From an uncultured bacterium (lineage in GTDB: Bacteria > Bacillota > Clostridia > Lachnospirales > Lachnospiraceae): a stretch of DNA of 11,376 nucleotides. The DNA lies in NCBI GenBank assembly GCA_905214855.1, contig CAJMNU010000040.1, forward strand, positions 1 to 11,376, given 5' to 3'. Shown piece after piece: positions 1 to 7,196 of the stretch; position 1 is the stretch's first letter, and every line of letters begins with the position of its first letter. The notes beneath the pieces were generated by a model that saw nothing but the letters and a program-made list of their open reading frames with translations, had not been told where the DNA came from and did no database searches. The translations under genes were made by a program, and so were the position numbers.

Positions 1-1
1 C

Positions 2-1243
2 TTCAGCGGCTCCGCGTGGAAATATGATTCCCGGACGGATATGTATTACCTGCATCTTTTTTCTCCCAAACAGCCGGATTTAAATTGGGATAATCCTAAG
101 GTCAGGGAAGAAGTGTTTCAGATGATGGATTGGTGGCTTGATAAGGGGATTGACGGATTCCGTATGGATGTGATCAGCCTGATCTCCAAAGATCCCCGTT
201 TTCCAGATGGTCCTATGAAAGAGAACGGGTTATATGGCAATTTTGCACCTTATGCGGCAAATGGACCTCATGTGCATGAATATTTGAAAGAAATGAGGGA
301 TAAGGTTCTTTCACGTTATGATACGATGACAGTGGGAGAGGCATCTGGTGTGACGATAGAGGAGGCAAAAAAATATGCAGCAGATGACGGTTCTGAGTTA
401 AATATGGTGTTCCAGTTTGAGCATATGGATCTGGATGGCGGAGAATCTTTTAAGTGGAATACAAGAAAGATCGATCTGAGAGAATTGAAGAAAACTCTGA
501 GCAAATGGCAGACGGAACTGGAAGGAAAGGCATGGAACAGCCTGTATTGGAACAATCACGATCAGCCAAGGATCGTTTCTCGTCTGGGAGATGAAGGGGA
601 ATACAGAGAACGATCAGCCAAGATGCTGGCAACCTGTCTTCACATGATGCAGGGAACTCCATACATTTATCAAGGAGAAGAACTTGGTATGACCAATGTT
701 CCATTTGGCGGAATTGAGGATTTTAGGGATATTGAGAGTATCAATGCGTTCCATGAACTGACAGAAGCAGGTATCATGGAAGCAGACAGAATGATGGAAT
801 GTATCCGATATAAGAGTCGTGACAATGCAAGAACGCCATTCCAGTGGGATGACAGTGAGAATGCTGGTTTTACGACTGGAACGCCATGGATCATGGTCAA
901 TCCTAATTATCAAAAGATCAATGCGAAAGAACAGATGGCAAGAAAAGATTCTGTGTTCCACTATTATCAAAAACTGATCCAGCTCAGAAAACAGTATGAT
1001 ATCATTGTATATGGAACATATCAGCTATTGTCGCCGGATAGCCGTGAGCTTTATGTATATACAAGAGAACTGGATGGGCAGAGACTGCTGACAATATGTA
1101 ATTTTACAAAGAAAGAGGTTGCATTCCAGATTCCGGATGAGTTTGATGGAGGAAGGATACTGATCTCCAATACAGACAGAACAAAGATAGCAAAAGAAAT
1201 AGTATTGGCAGCATATGAGGCAGTTGTAGTCCTGTGCCCATAA
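2..1243 (+). CDS. GH13 alpha-glucosidase, oligo-1,6-glucosidase-like (5' end cut off)
   Basis: Cytoplasmic glycoside hydrolase family 13 enzyme that would release glucose from the non-reducing end of short alpha-glucans, probably isomalto-oligosaccharides. The reading frame is open to the left edge (codons begin at base 2), so the gene starts outside the window; 413 residues remain of a usual 550-560. Three classic GH13 regions are visible. Region II, GFRMDV, carries the nucleophile Asp (codon 167-169). Region III, TVGEAS, carries the acid/base Glu (338-340). Region IV, NNHDQ (551-565), carries the transition-state Asp. The residue after the nucleophile is Val, which in this family goes with alpha-1,6 preference, whereas alpha-1,4 enzymes usually have Ala, Gly or Thr there. 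The C-terminal beta domain ends normally at TAA 1241-1243. Trehalose-6-phosphate hydrolase or another GH13_31 activity cannot be excluded. No intrinsic terminator is seen after it. Family certain, substrate inferred. Confidence 0.93.
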   Translation, partial: FSGSAWKYDSRTDMYYLHLFSPKQPDLNWDNPKVREEVFQMMDWWLDKGIDGFRMDVISLISKDPRFPDGPMKENGLYGNFAPYAANGPHVHEYLKEMRDKVLSRYDTMTVGEASGVTIEEAKKYAADDGSELNMVFQFEHMDLDGGESFKWNTRKIDLRELKKTLSKWQTELEGKAWNSLYWNNHDQPRIVSRLGDEGEYRERSAKMLATCLHMMQGTPYIYQGEELGMTNVPFGGIEDFRDIESINAFHELTEAGIMEADRMMECIRYKSRDNARTPFQWDDSENAGFTTGTPWIMVNPNYQKINAKEQMARKDSVFHYYQKLIQLRKQYDIIVYGTYQLLSPDSRELYVYTRELDGQRLLTICNFTKKEVAFQIPDEFDGGRILISNTDRTKIAKEIVLAAYEAVVVLCP

Positions 1244-1295
1244 TCGCTGTGATGTGATTGGTATATGACAAACGTGTTTGGCAAAAGATGTTACA

Positions 1296-1324
1296 TTGAC
1301 TTCCCATTGAGAATTTGTTAAACT
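1296..1324 (+). promoter_or_regulatory. Candidate sigma-A promoter for the M18 aminopeptidase operon
   Basis: TTGACT at 1296-1301 is followed by a 17-base spacer and TAAACT at 1319-1324. The -10 box is preceded by an extended TG motif (1316-1317). It lies 70 bases before the proposed start at 1394 and suggests the aminopeptidase is transcribed separately from the glucosidase. Based on consensus matching only. Confidence 0.5.
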
Positions 1325-1393
1325 GTTTCATATAAAAAGACAGAAAATAAATGCAAGCGCCCCAATCATTTTGGGAGAAAGGAGAATGATCCA

Positions 1394-2746
1394 TTGTCCT
1401 CAAAGAGAGGAGTATTGGATTATATAATATCAATTATGGTGAGCATGAGTACAATACACAACGCAATAACTGACTTACAGAAAAATCTGAAGGCATCCGT
1501 TTCCCCATTCCATACAGTCCTGTATGCACAGAAGTATCTGGAAGAGAGAGGATTTGAAAAATTAGAGCTTGGAGAGTCATGGAAGAATAGAGTGAGAGCT
1601 GGCGGTTCTTACTTTGTTCCTGTATTTGAATCTACACTTGCTGCATTTACAGTTGGAATTGAGATCGGTAGAGCACCAGCTCTCCGTCTGGAAGCAGCCC
1701 ATACAGACTGGCCATGTCTTAAAGTGAAACCATCACCAGAAGTGACAATGGGAAAATATGCAAAATTGAATGTAGAAGTGTATGGAGGTCCTTTGCTGCA
1801 GACATGGTTAGATCGTCCGCTGTCTCTGGCAGGACGTGTATGTGTAGCTGGAAAGGATGCTTTTCATCCAAGAACACAGTTTGTGGATTTTAAGCGTCCG
1901 TTGCTGACAATTCCAAATCTGGCGATCCATATGAACAGAGATGCAAATAATGGAGTTGCACTCAATGCACAGGTAGATATGCTGCCGCTGGCTACCAATG
2001 TGGGGATGTTTTTAGATAAAGACCAATTTTTCATGAATCTGCTGGCAGGTGAAATCGGTGTGGCAGCAGAAGATATCTTAGATTTTGAATTCTGTGTTTA
2101 TAATATGGATGAAGGTGTACTGTGTGGCTTTTCAGAGGATTTCCTGTCTGCACCACGTCTGGATAACATCACATCTGTGGAAGCCTGTCTCTATGGTCTG
2201 ACAAAGGGATGTAATACAACAGGGATCAATGCGATCACACTGTATGACAATGAGGAGATCGGAAGTATGACAAAACAGGGGGCACAGTCTCCGGTTATGG
2301 AACATATCCTTGAAAAACTGTATATGGCATTGGGATATGACAGAGAAGACTTCTTAAATGGACTGTTGAATGGATTCCTGCTTTCTATGGATGTGGCACA
2401 TGCGATCCATCCAAATCATCCGGAAAAATGTGATATTAAGAATCAGATCTTTTTGAATGATGGTGTGGCGATCAAACAGTCTTCTTCTCAGTCTTATGCG
2501 ACAGATGCGTGTGCAGACAGTATCATTGAGGGACTTTGCAGAGCAAACGAGATCCCATATAAGAAGTTCTCCAACCGTTCCGATGTAAAAGGAGGCGGTA
2601 CTTTAGGAAAGATTTCATCCTGTCTGATGACGATGCGTGCAGCAGATGTCGGTGTTCCTATGCTGGCAATGCATTCTTCACGGGAAGTGATGGGAATGGC
2701 AGATCAGTGCGCCCTCAATGAGCTGGCAAGAGTCTTTTTCTCATAA
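1394..2746 (+). CDS. M18 family (aspartyl-type) metalloaminopeptidase
   Basis: Zinc aminopeptidase of family M18, a cytoplasmic enzyme that removes N-terminal residues, typically acidic ones, from peptides. Counting from the TTG at 1394, the metal-site and catalytic motifs are in family order: HTD (His103, Asp105), DNEEIGS (Glu287-Glu288), MDVAHAIHP (Asp333) and MHSSREVMG (His427). The usual N-terminal SPFH signature is present. At 450 residues it is close to the family size of 430-460. The start is uncertain. TTG 1394 has AAAGGAG (1378-1384) nine bases upstream, the only good ribosome site. ATG 1436 and ATG 1445 are in frame, and family similarity only begins after 1445, but neither has a convincing ribosome site. 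The DUF5721-like gene begins 39 bases after its stop, so the two are probably co-transcribed. The family is sure; substrate preference is not readable from sequence. Confidence 0.92.
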   Translation: MSSKRGVLDYIISIMVSMSTIHNAITDLQKNLKASVSPFHTVLYAQKYLEERGFEKLELGESWKNRVRAGGSYFVPVFESTLAAFTVGIEIGRAPALRLEAAHTDWPCLKVKPSPEVTMGKYAKLNVEVYGGPLLQTWLDRPLSLAGRVCVAGKDAFHPRTQFVDFKRPLLTIPNLAIHMNRDANNGVALNAQVDMLPLATNVGMFLDKDQFFMNLLAGEIGVAAEDILDFEFCVYNMDEGVLCGFSEDFLSAPRLDNITSVEACLYGLTKGCNTTGINAITLYDNEEIGSMTKQGAQSPVMEHILEKLYMALGYDREDFLNGLLNGFLLSMDVAHAIHPNHPEKCDIKNQIFLNDGVAIKQSSSQSYATDACADSIIEGLCRANEIPYKKFSNRSDVKGGGTLGKISSCLMTMRAADVGVPMLAMHSSREVMGMADQCALNELARVFFS

Positions 2747-2785
2747 CTACATGTTCTGCACAAGGAAGAGAGGACAAAAATACAG

Positions 2786-3280
2786 ATGGTAGCGGAAAAG
2801 ATAGAGGATATCAGAGGATTGACAACGAGATTGTTTTTGGAAGAAACATTTGATCCCCTGCTGGTGAGAAAGGTACAGATCGTGACTTACAATAGTTTTA
2901 CGATTGACGGGCATATCCAGAAAAGTTTTTATACAAAAGAGGAACTGGAAGAGAATCAGATAGAGGAATTCAGTGAATGGAAACGTTTAAGACCGATCTG
3001 TTTTTCACTGATCAAGGGAAAACGCCTTCCCAATTCATTTTCTATTGAATTTCAGCTTCCATCTGTATTGCTTTTGCAGTTCTTGGCAAAGTCTGCGTCT
3101 TCTTTTCGTGCTGAGGATGTGGAGGGATTGTATTTGAAGATCCGTTATGAAGAGGGAGAATTGAGCTATGTGACAGGCTGTTCCCTGCGGATTTTTACTA
3201 TGGATAAGATTCTGGAACGTGCCTGGGATGAGGAAGCCATGCAATGGATGGATAAGATACAGAAAGGGCAGAATACATGA
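2786..3280 (+). CDS. DUF5721-like protein of unknown function
   Basis: 164-residue soluble protein with no signal peptide or membrane helix. Its pattern (an opening like IEDIRGLTTRLF, then a TYNSFTIDG segment near residues 34-42, and a central EFSEWKRLRP segment) resembles, from memory, the DUF5721 family of Lachnospiraceae; no function is known to me. The opening segment, TYNSFTIDG, hydrophobic strands and an acidic C-terminal helix suggest a small mixed alpha/beta fold. A GAGAGGA ribosome site (2768-2774) lies 11 bases before ATG 2786. Its last codons overlap the next gene by four bases (ATGA), indicating translational coupling with the DUF1294 membrane protein. No catalytic motif is recognisable, so no role is assigned. 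Confidence 0.8.
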   Translation: MVAEKIEDIRGLTTRLFLEETFDPLLVRKVQIVTYNSFTIDGHIQKSFYTKEELEENQIEEFSEWKRLRPICFSLIKGKRLPNSFSIEFQLPSVLLLQFLAKSASSFRAEDVEGLYLKIRYEEGELSYVTGCSLRIFTMDKILERAWDEEAMQWMDKIQKGQNT

Positions 3281-3561
3281 CAGAGAGCATCCAAGTTATC
3301 ATATGGAGTTATTTCATAGCGATCAATCTGTGCACATGGGCGATGTTTGGTATAGACAAACAGAGAGCCAAAAAGAAACAGTGGAGAATCCCTGAGAAAA
3401 TATTGATAGGGCTTGCAGCAATTGGCGGAAGTATTGGTGCACTTGGGGGAATGTATTATTTTCGCCATAAGACACAAAAAGAAAAATTTACATTGGGGAT
3501 TCCTGTGATTTTTGCAGTTCAGATGATGTTTGTTTGGGTCATGAAACAGGTAATATTGTGA
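3277..3561 (+). CDS. DUF1294 small membrane protein
   Basis: 94-residue integral membrane protein of the DUF1294 family, whose biochemical role is unknown. The family signature is clear: GIDKQRA at residues 25-31, WRIPEK at 36-41, the glycine-rich GGSIGALGGM at 50-59, and FRHKT at 62-66. Three hydrophobic segments (about 8-24, 42-59 and 73-90) are separated by basic loops. The start ATG overlaps the stop of the preceding gene (ATGA), and AAAGGG (3263-3268) lies eight bases upstream. It is the last gene before a strong terminator at 3641-3676, so it probably closes the aminopeptidase operon. The length is typical for the family. Confidence 0.9.
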   Translation: MTESIQVIIWSYFIAINLCTWAMFGIDKQRAKKKQWRIPEKILIGLAAIGGSIGALGGMYYFRHKTQKEKFTLGIPVIFAVQMMFVWVMKQVIL

Positions 3562-3640
3562 TCGTGCTTTGATGGGAAAACCTCTGTTTGGGATCAAAAT
3601 AGCAGACTGGATCTGGCAGAAAAAAAGAAAAACAGAGATG

Positions 3641-3676
3641 AAAGGGGATACCAGAGGATTGGTGTTCCCTTTTTTT
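3641..3676 (+). terminator. Rho-independent terminator after the DUF1294 gene
   Basis: A 12-bp stem (3641-3652 with 3661-3672, two G-T pairs) encloses an 8-base loop and runs into seven consecutive T (3670-3676). It ends the aminopeptidase/DUF5721/DUF1294 unit and separates it from the ATPase. A 66-codon frame over this region is not credible because it crosses the hairpin. Confidence 0.85.
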
Positions 3677-3688
3677 AATAGCAATGTC

Positions 3689-3701
3689 TATCCGGCGGAT
3701 A
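3689..3701. promoter_or_regulatory. 13-base perfect palindrome upstream of the ATPase
   Basis: TATCCG-G-CGGATA is an exact inverted repeat with a single central base, placed between the preceding terminator and the ATPase start (52 bases upstream of ATG 3753). It lies where an operator would be expected. A weak -10-like TACGAT (3709-3714) is nearby but has no good -35 box. I do not recognise the regulator; it could be chance. Confidence 0.25.
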
Positions 3702-3752
3702 AACTTCATACGATAGAAACAGAAATTCTATGTTTGGGGAAGGAGAGTCCGG

Positions 3753-3938
3753 ATGGAAAGATCCCATGAAAAAGAATGGCACTATATGGCTGTGAATGAG
3801 GTGTTTTCCTCCTTAAAAACGTGCCGGGAGGGCTTGACGAAAGAAGAAGCAGAGGAGAGATTGGCACAATATAAGGAAAATAAAATAGATACGGCAAAGA
3901 AAAAAACACCTTTGTTCCTACGGAAACACCTTTTTTAA
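3753..3938 (+). pseudogene. N-terminal fragment of P-type Ca2+ ATPase (frame-shifted)
   Basis: Encodes the cytoplasmic N-terminal part (cation-ATPase N domain) of the calcium pump continued at 3944. The segment containing GLTKEEAEERLAQYKENKI followed by a lysine cluster is the standard opening of type IIA/PMCA-like bacterial pumps. ATG 3753 has an excellent ribosome site, AAGGAG (3740-3745), seven bases upstream. The frame stops at TAA 3936-3938, just before the first membrane helix, after passing a 20-base segment bounded by 10-base direct repeats. Without those 20 bases the frame continues directly into the 819-residue ORF. As it stands this 61-residue peptide should have no transport activity. 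Confidence 0.8.
3904..3933. repeat. 10-base direct repeat bounding a frame-breaking 20-base insertion in the ATPase
   Basis: AAACACCTTT occurs at 3904-3913 and again at 3924-3933, separated by ten bases (GTTCCTACGG). The repeat period is 20 bases, which is not a multiple of three. Removing one period turns the KKK-TPLFL-stop reading into KKK-TPFLI-FLGQFQDLL, the normal join between the N domain and membrane helix 1. It looks like a small duplication, or the footprint left by an excised element. Confidence 0.75.
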
Positions 3939-3943
3939 TATTT

Positions 3944-6403
3944 TTGGGACAATTTCAGGATCTTTTGGTCATCATCCTTCTTGTGGCAGCTGGGATTTCT
4001 GTCGTTTCAGGAAGTGGTGAGAGTGCTCTGGTCATTATGATTGCACTGTTTTTGAATGCAGTCCTTGGAACAGTACAGCATATCAGGGCAGAAAAGTCAT
4101 TGGATAGTTTAAAGGCGCTGTCAGCGCCAGTTTCAAAAGTGTGCAGAGAAGGAAAAGTAGAACAGATCCCTTCTTCGCATGTAGTACCAGGGGATATTCT
4201 GGTGCTGGAGATGGGAGATCTGGTATCTGCAGATGCACGAGTGATAGAAAGTCATGGTTTAAAAACAGATGAGAGTTCTCTTACTGGAGAATCAGAACAT
4301 GTAGAGAAACAGGAAAATGTTGTAGTAAAAAATGAAAAAAACACAGAAAACAGTAATATGATATTTTCAGGATCTTTGGTCACATCTGGGAGAGGGATGG
4401 CAGTTGTAACAGAGACAGGAATGCACACAAAGATTGGACATATTGCAGCTTTGATGAATGAGACAAAGGAGAAAGTAACACCATTACAATCCAGTTTGGA
4501 TGATTTTAGTGGAAAACTGGCAGTTATGATCGTGGTGATCTGTTGTCTGGTTTTTTTAATGGAGATCTATCGTGGTGTTGCGTTTCTGGATGCATTGATG
4601 TTTGCGGTTGCGCTTGCAGTTGCAGCGATTCCAGAAGCATTAAGTTCTATTGTGACAATCGTACAGGCGATGGGAACTCAGAAAATGGCAAAGGAACACG
4701 CCATCATAAAAGATCTGAAGGCAGTGGAGAGTCTGGGATGTGTCTCTGTTATCTGTTCTGATAAGACAGGCACGCTGACACAAAATTGTATGGCAGTCCG
4801 TGAAGTGTATTTGAATGATAAGGCATTGTCTCCAGCAGACATTGGAATGTATCCTGTCTGTGCGAAACATTTTTTAGAAGCAGCATTTTTAAATAATGAT
4901 GCAGTCTGTCAGGATGGAACATATCTTGGAGATCCGACCGAGACAGCTCTTTTAGCGATGGAAAAAGAAATTCAGGGCAGTGGAAAAGAGCTTGAACAGA
5001 TTCGTGAAAAATCGGGAAAAAGGCTGTTTGAGATTCCATTTGATTCTTCAAGGAAAACAATGAGTGTCTGCTATCGCTTGAATGGTAAGAAGATCCTTTT
5101 GGTAAAAGGTGCGCCAGATGTATTGTTGTCTCAATGTAAAAGGATCTGTACAGAGAATGGAGAGCGGGCTTTTGAGGGAGAGGATGGAGGAAGGATCAAA
5201 AGACAGCAGGAGGTTTGGGCTGGGAAGGGACTTCGGGTACTGGCGTTTGCTTTCTGTGGATTAGAAGAGAGGGAAAATCAAGACACTTGTTTGAAAAAGG
5301 CACTGACATTTATAGGAATGGCAGCGATGATGGATCCGCCAAGACAAGAATCCAGAGCAGCCGTACTGAATGCAAAAAGGGCAGGGATCAGAACTGTTAT
5401 GATCACTGGGGATCATAAGGCGACAGCTCAGGCGATCGCAAAGAAAATAGGCATTCCTGCTTCAGAAAGTCAGGCAGTCAGTGGAGAGGAACTGACTGCA
5501 ATGAGTGATACAGAATTGATGCGTCGTCTGCCACAAATCCATGTGTATGCACGGGTGACACCAGAACATAAGATCCGTATTGTAGATGCCTTTCAGAGAG
5601 CAGGGCATGTCACAGCAATGACAGGAGATGGGGTGAATGATGCTCCGGCGCTGAAAAAAGCGGATATAGGGATTTCTATGGGAAAGATGGGGACAGAGGT
5701 TGCAAAAGAAGCATCATCCATGATTTTAGCAGATGATAACTTTGCGACGATCATTAAAGCAGTTGCGAATGGAAGAAATGTATATCGAAATATCAGAGGA
5801 GCAATTCAATTTTTACTTTCTGGTAATATAGCTGGTATTTTTTGTGTCCTGTATACTTCCTTTCGCAATCTTCCCATGCCGTTTGTTCCAGTACAGCTTC
5901 TGTTTATTAATCTTGTGACAGATTCTCTGCCTGCTTTAGCAATCGGAATGGAAGCTGAGAAAGGAGATCTTTTAACGTCTCCTCCAAGAGATCCGAAAGA
6001 AGGGATTTTGACAGGAAGTTTTTTAAGGGAGATTACAGTGCAGGGATTGTTGATCGCTGTCTGTACTATGATCTCTTATCATACAGGACTTAGGACGGGA
6101 GGAAAGGCAGATGCCAGTACGATGGCATTTACAACACTTACTTTGGCTAGGCTGTTTCATGGATTTAACTGTAGAAGCAGACATTCCTTGTTTAGACTGG
6201 GGATCTTCAGCAATCCATATAGTGTGTGTGCATTTTTGCTTGGGGGAGTGTTTCTTTTGGCGGTTCTTTTTGTGCCGGGACTTCAAGGGATGTTTGCAGC
6301 AGCAGACTTGACGATAAGACAGCTTTTATCTGTTGCTATTTTTGCAGCAGTTCCAACCGCCATGATACAAGGAATAAAAACATTAAGAGAAAGTGTGGAG
6401 TAA
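3944..6403 (+). CDS. P-type Ca2+-transporting ATPase (type II), main body separated by frameshift
   Basis: Plasma-membrane ATP-driven cation exporter, by family probably Ca2+ (possibly Mn2+). Counted from TTG 3944, it holds helix M1 (about 5-22), the A-domain TGES at 114-117, M4 PEAL at 230-233, the phosphorylated Asp273 in DKTGT, the nucleotide-domain KGAPD at 388-392, the hinge TGDGVNDAP from 560, M5, M6 with NLVTD at 656-660, and the remaining helices to about residue 815. All catalytic motifs are intact. By my alignment, the M5 Glu of the SERCA site I is Gly631, whereas the site II residues (Glu231, Asn656, Asp660) are kept, implying one Ca2+ per cycle as in Listeria LMCA1. Only the roughly 57 N-terminal residues lie in another frame (3753-3938). 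TTG 3944 has no ribosome site, so translation would need reinitiation, frameshifting, or loss of the 20-base insertion; the restored protein would be 876 residues, a normal length. The next gene follows its stop directly. Confidence 0.88.
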   Translation: MGQFQDLLVIILLVAAGISVVSGSGESALVIMIALFLNAVLGTVQHIRAEKSLDSLKALSAPVSKVCREGKVEQIPSSHVVPGDILVLEMGDLVSADARVIESHGLKTDESSLTGESEHVEKQENVVVKNEKNTENSNMIFSGSLVTSGRGMAVVTETGMHTKIGHIAALMNETKEKVTPLQSSLDDFSGKLAVMIVVICCLVFLMEIYRGVAFLDALMFAVALAVAAIPEALSSIVTIVQAMGTQKMAKEHAIIKDLKAVESLGCVSVICSDKTGTLTQNCMAVREVYLNDKALSPADIGMYPVCAKHFLEAAFLNNDAVCQDGTYLGDPTETALLAMEKEIQGSGKELEQIREKSGKRLFEIPFDSSRKTMSVCYRLNGKKILLVKGAPDVLLSQCKRICTENGERAFEGEDGGRIKRQQEVWAGKGLRVLAFAFCGLEERENQDTCLKKALTFIGMAAMMDPPRQESRAAVLNAKRAGIRTVMITGDHKATAQAIAKKIGIPASESQAVSGEELTAMSDTELMRRLPQIHVYARVTPEHKIRIVDAFQRAGHVTAMTGDGVNDAPALKKADIGISMGKMGTEVAKEASSMILADDNFATIIKAVANGRNVYRNIRGAIQFLLSGNIAGIFCVLYTSFRNLPMPFVPVQLLFINLVTDSLPALAIGMEAEKGDLLTSPPRDPKEGILTGSFLREITVQGLLIAVCTMISYHTGLRTGGKADASTMAFTTLTLARLFHGFNCRSRHSLFRLGIFSNPYSVCAFLLGGVFLLAVLFVPGLQGMFAAADLTIRQLLSVAIFAAVPTAMIQGIKTLRESVE

Positions 6404-6982
6404 ATGATACAATTTTTAGAAGAGATGAGCCAATTTATTTTTTTGGAAGATAAACCAGAGAAAGCAGATGTGATCTTCATTCCGGGAAGCGATCAGGGAG
6501 TTTTGGCCAAGATAGCGGCAAAGCTCTGGAAACAGGGGTATGCCCCATATATATTGCCATCGGGGAAATATAGTAAATTGACAGGACATTTTAAAGGAGA
6601 TGCACGTTTTCGGACAGAATGGGAGTATCTTGCCAGTATTTTGAGAGAGAATGGAGTGGCAGATGAGGCGATCTTGAGGGAAGAGGAAGCAACGTATACC
6701 TATGAAAATGCTATATTTTCAAGACAGGTGACAGAGAAAATGGGAATTAGAGTCCAGACGGCAATCCTTTGTTGTCAGGCGTACCACGCCAGACGGTGTA
6801 AATTATACTATCAGGTATGTTTTCCTGAAACCCGTTTTTTAGTCTGTCCCACTGTAACCTATGGAGTGAATAGGGAAAACTGGTTTCAGACAGAAGATGG
6901 GAGACAGAGAGTGTTGGGAGAGATTGAGAGATGTGGCAGCCAGTTCCATGAGATCGTGAGAGAATATGGAGAAAAAGCATAG
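6404..6982 (+). CDS. YdcF/DUF218 family protein
   Basis: 192-residue protein of the DUF218 (YdcF/SanA/ElyC) family, an alpha/beta fold often linked to envelope or nucleotide-like ligand functions, without an assigned reaction here. Family marks are ADVIFIPGSDQG (residues 21-32, the first strand and glycine loop), YILPSGKYS (about 49-57), and TYTYENA (97-103) with the conserved Thr and Glu-Asn pair. Unlike SanA and ElyC it has no N-terminal membrane anchor, so it is cytoplasmic, as in the short YdcF type. ATG 6404 follows the ATPase stop without a gap (TAAATG), and a GGAG (6397-6400) sits only three bases away, so it is probably translationally coupled to the ATPase. This shared transcription does not by itself imply a shared function. 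Confidence 0.85.
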   Translation: MIQFLEEMSQFIFLEDKPEKADVIFIPGSDQGVLAKIAAKLWKQGYAPYILPSGKYSKLTGHFKGDARFRTEWEYLASILRENGVADEAILREEEATYTYENAIFSRQVTEKMGIRVQTAILCCQAYHARRCKLYYQVCFPETRFLVCPTVTYGVNRENWFQTEDGRQRVLGEIERCGSQFHEIVREYGEKA

Positions 6983-7062
6983 GGTGGAGTATGATATTTG
7001 GGTGTTTTTGGGGTATGAAAGACTTTTGTATCTAAGTCACAGAAAAAAGTTTTTATATGAGC

Positions 7063-7073
7063 TATACTATAAA
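7063..7073 (+). promoter_or_regulatory. Possible -10 region for the CoA-disulfide reductase
   Basis: TATACT (7063-7068) overlaps TATAAA (7068-7073) in the 214-base AT-rich leader between the DUF218 gene and the reductase. I find no matching -35 box at 16-18 bases, so the promoter may depend on an activator. A TTTATA/TATAAA inverted repeat (7052-7057 and 7068-7073) overlaps it. A small dyad TTGT-CAC-ACAA lies at 7103-7113. The rest of the leader shows nothing clear. Confidence 0.3.
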
Positions 7074-7196
7074 CATAGCAAAGAAATAACAAACAAAATA
7101 AATTGTCACACAAGAAGAATGTCATAAAAAATAAAATATATCATGGAAAAAAGAATGATTAAAAAAAGATAAACCAGAGAAAAGAGAGGAAAAACT

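Noticed and set aside
614..970. 118-codon minus-strand frame and similar antisense frames within the glucosidase
   Set aside because: They lie entirely inside a gene with intact catalytic motifs on the other strand and look like codon shadows.
1361..1375. CCCAA/TTGGG hairpin just before the aminopeptidase ribosome site
   Set aside because: Only five base pairs, and no T tract follows. It is too weak to call a terminator or a riboswitch.
3166..3684. 172-codon minus-strand frame over the DUF5721/DUF1294 genes
   Set aside because: It is antisense to two well-supported overlapping genes and to the terminator, and the Cys/His-rich, low-complexity translation resembles no family I know.
3569..3769. 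66-codon frame on the plus strand between the DUF1294 gene and the ATPase
   Set aside because: It runs through the strong terminator hairpin, has no ribosome site, and overlaps the ATPase start; the protein has no family character.
6983..7196. Riboswitch or small RNA in the 214-base leader of the reductase
   Set aside because: The leader is AT-rich, without a stable multi-stem structure, a recognisable aptamer core, or a terminator/antiterminator pair.
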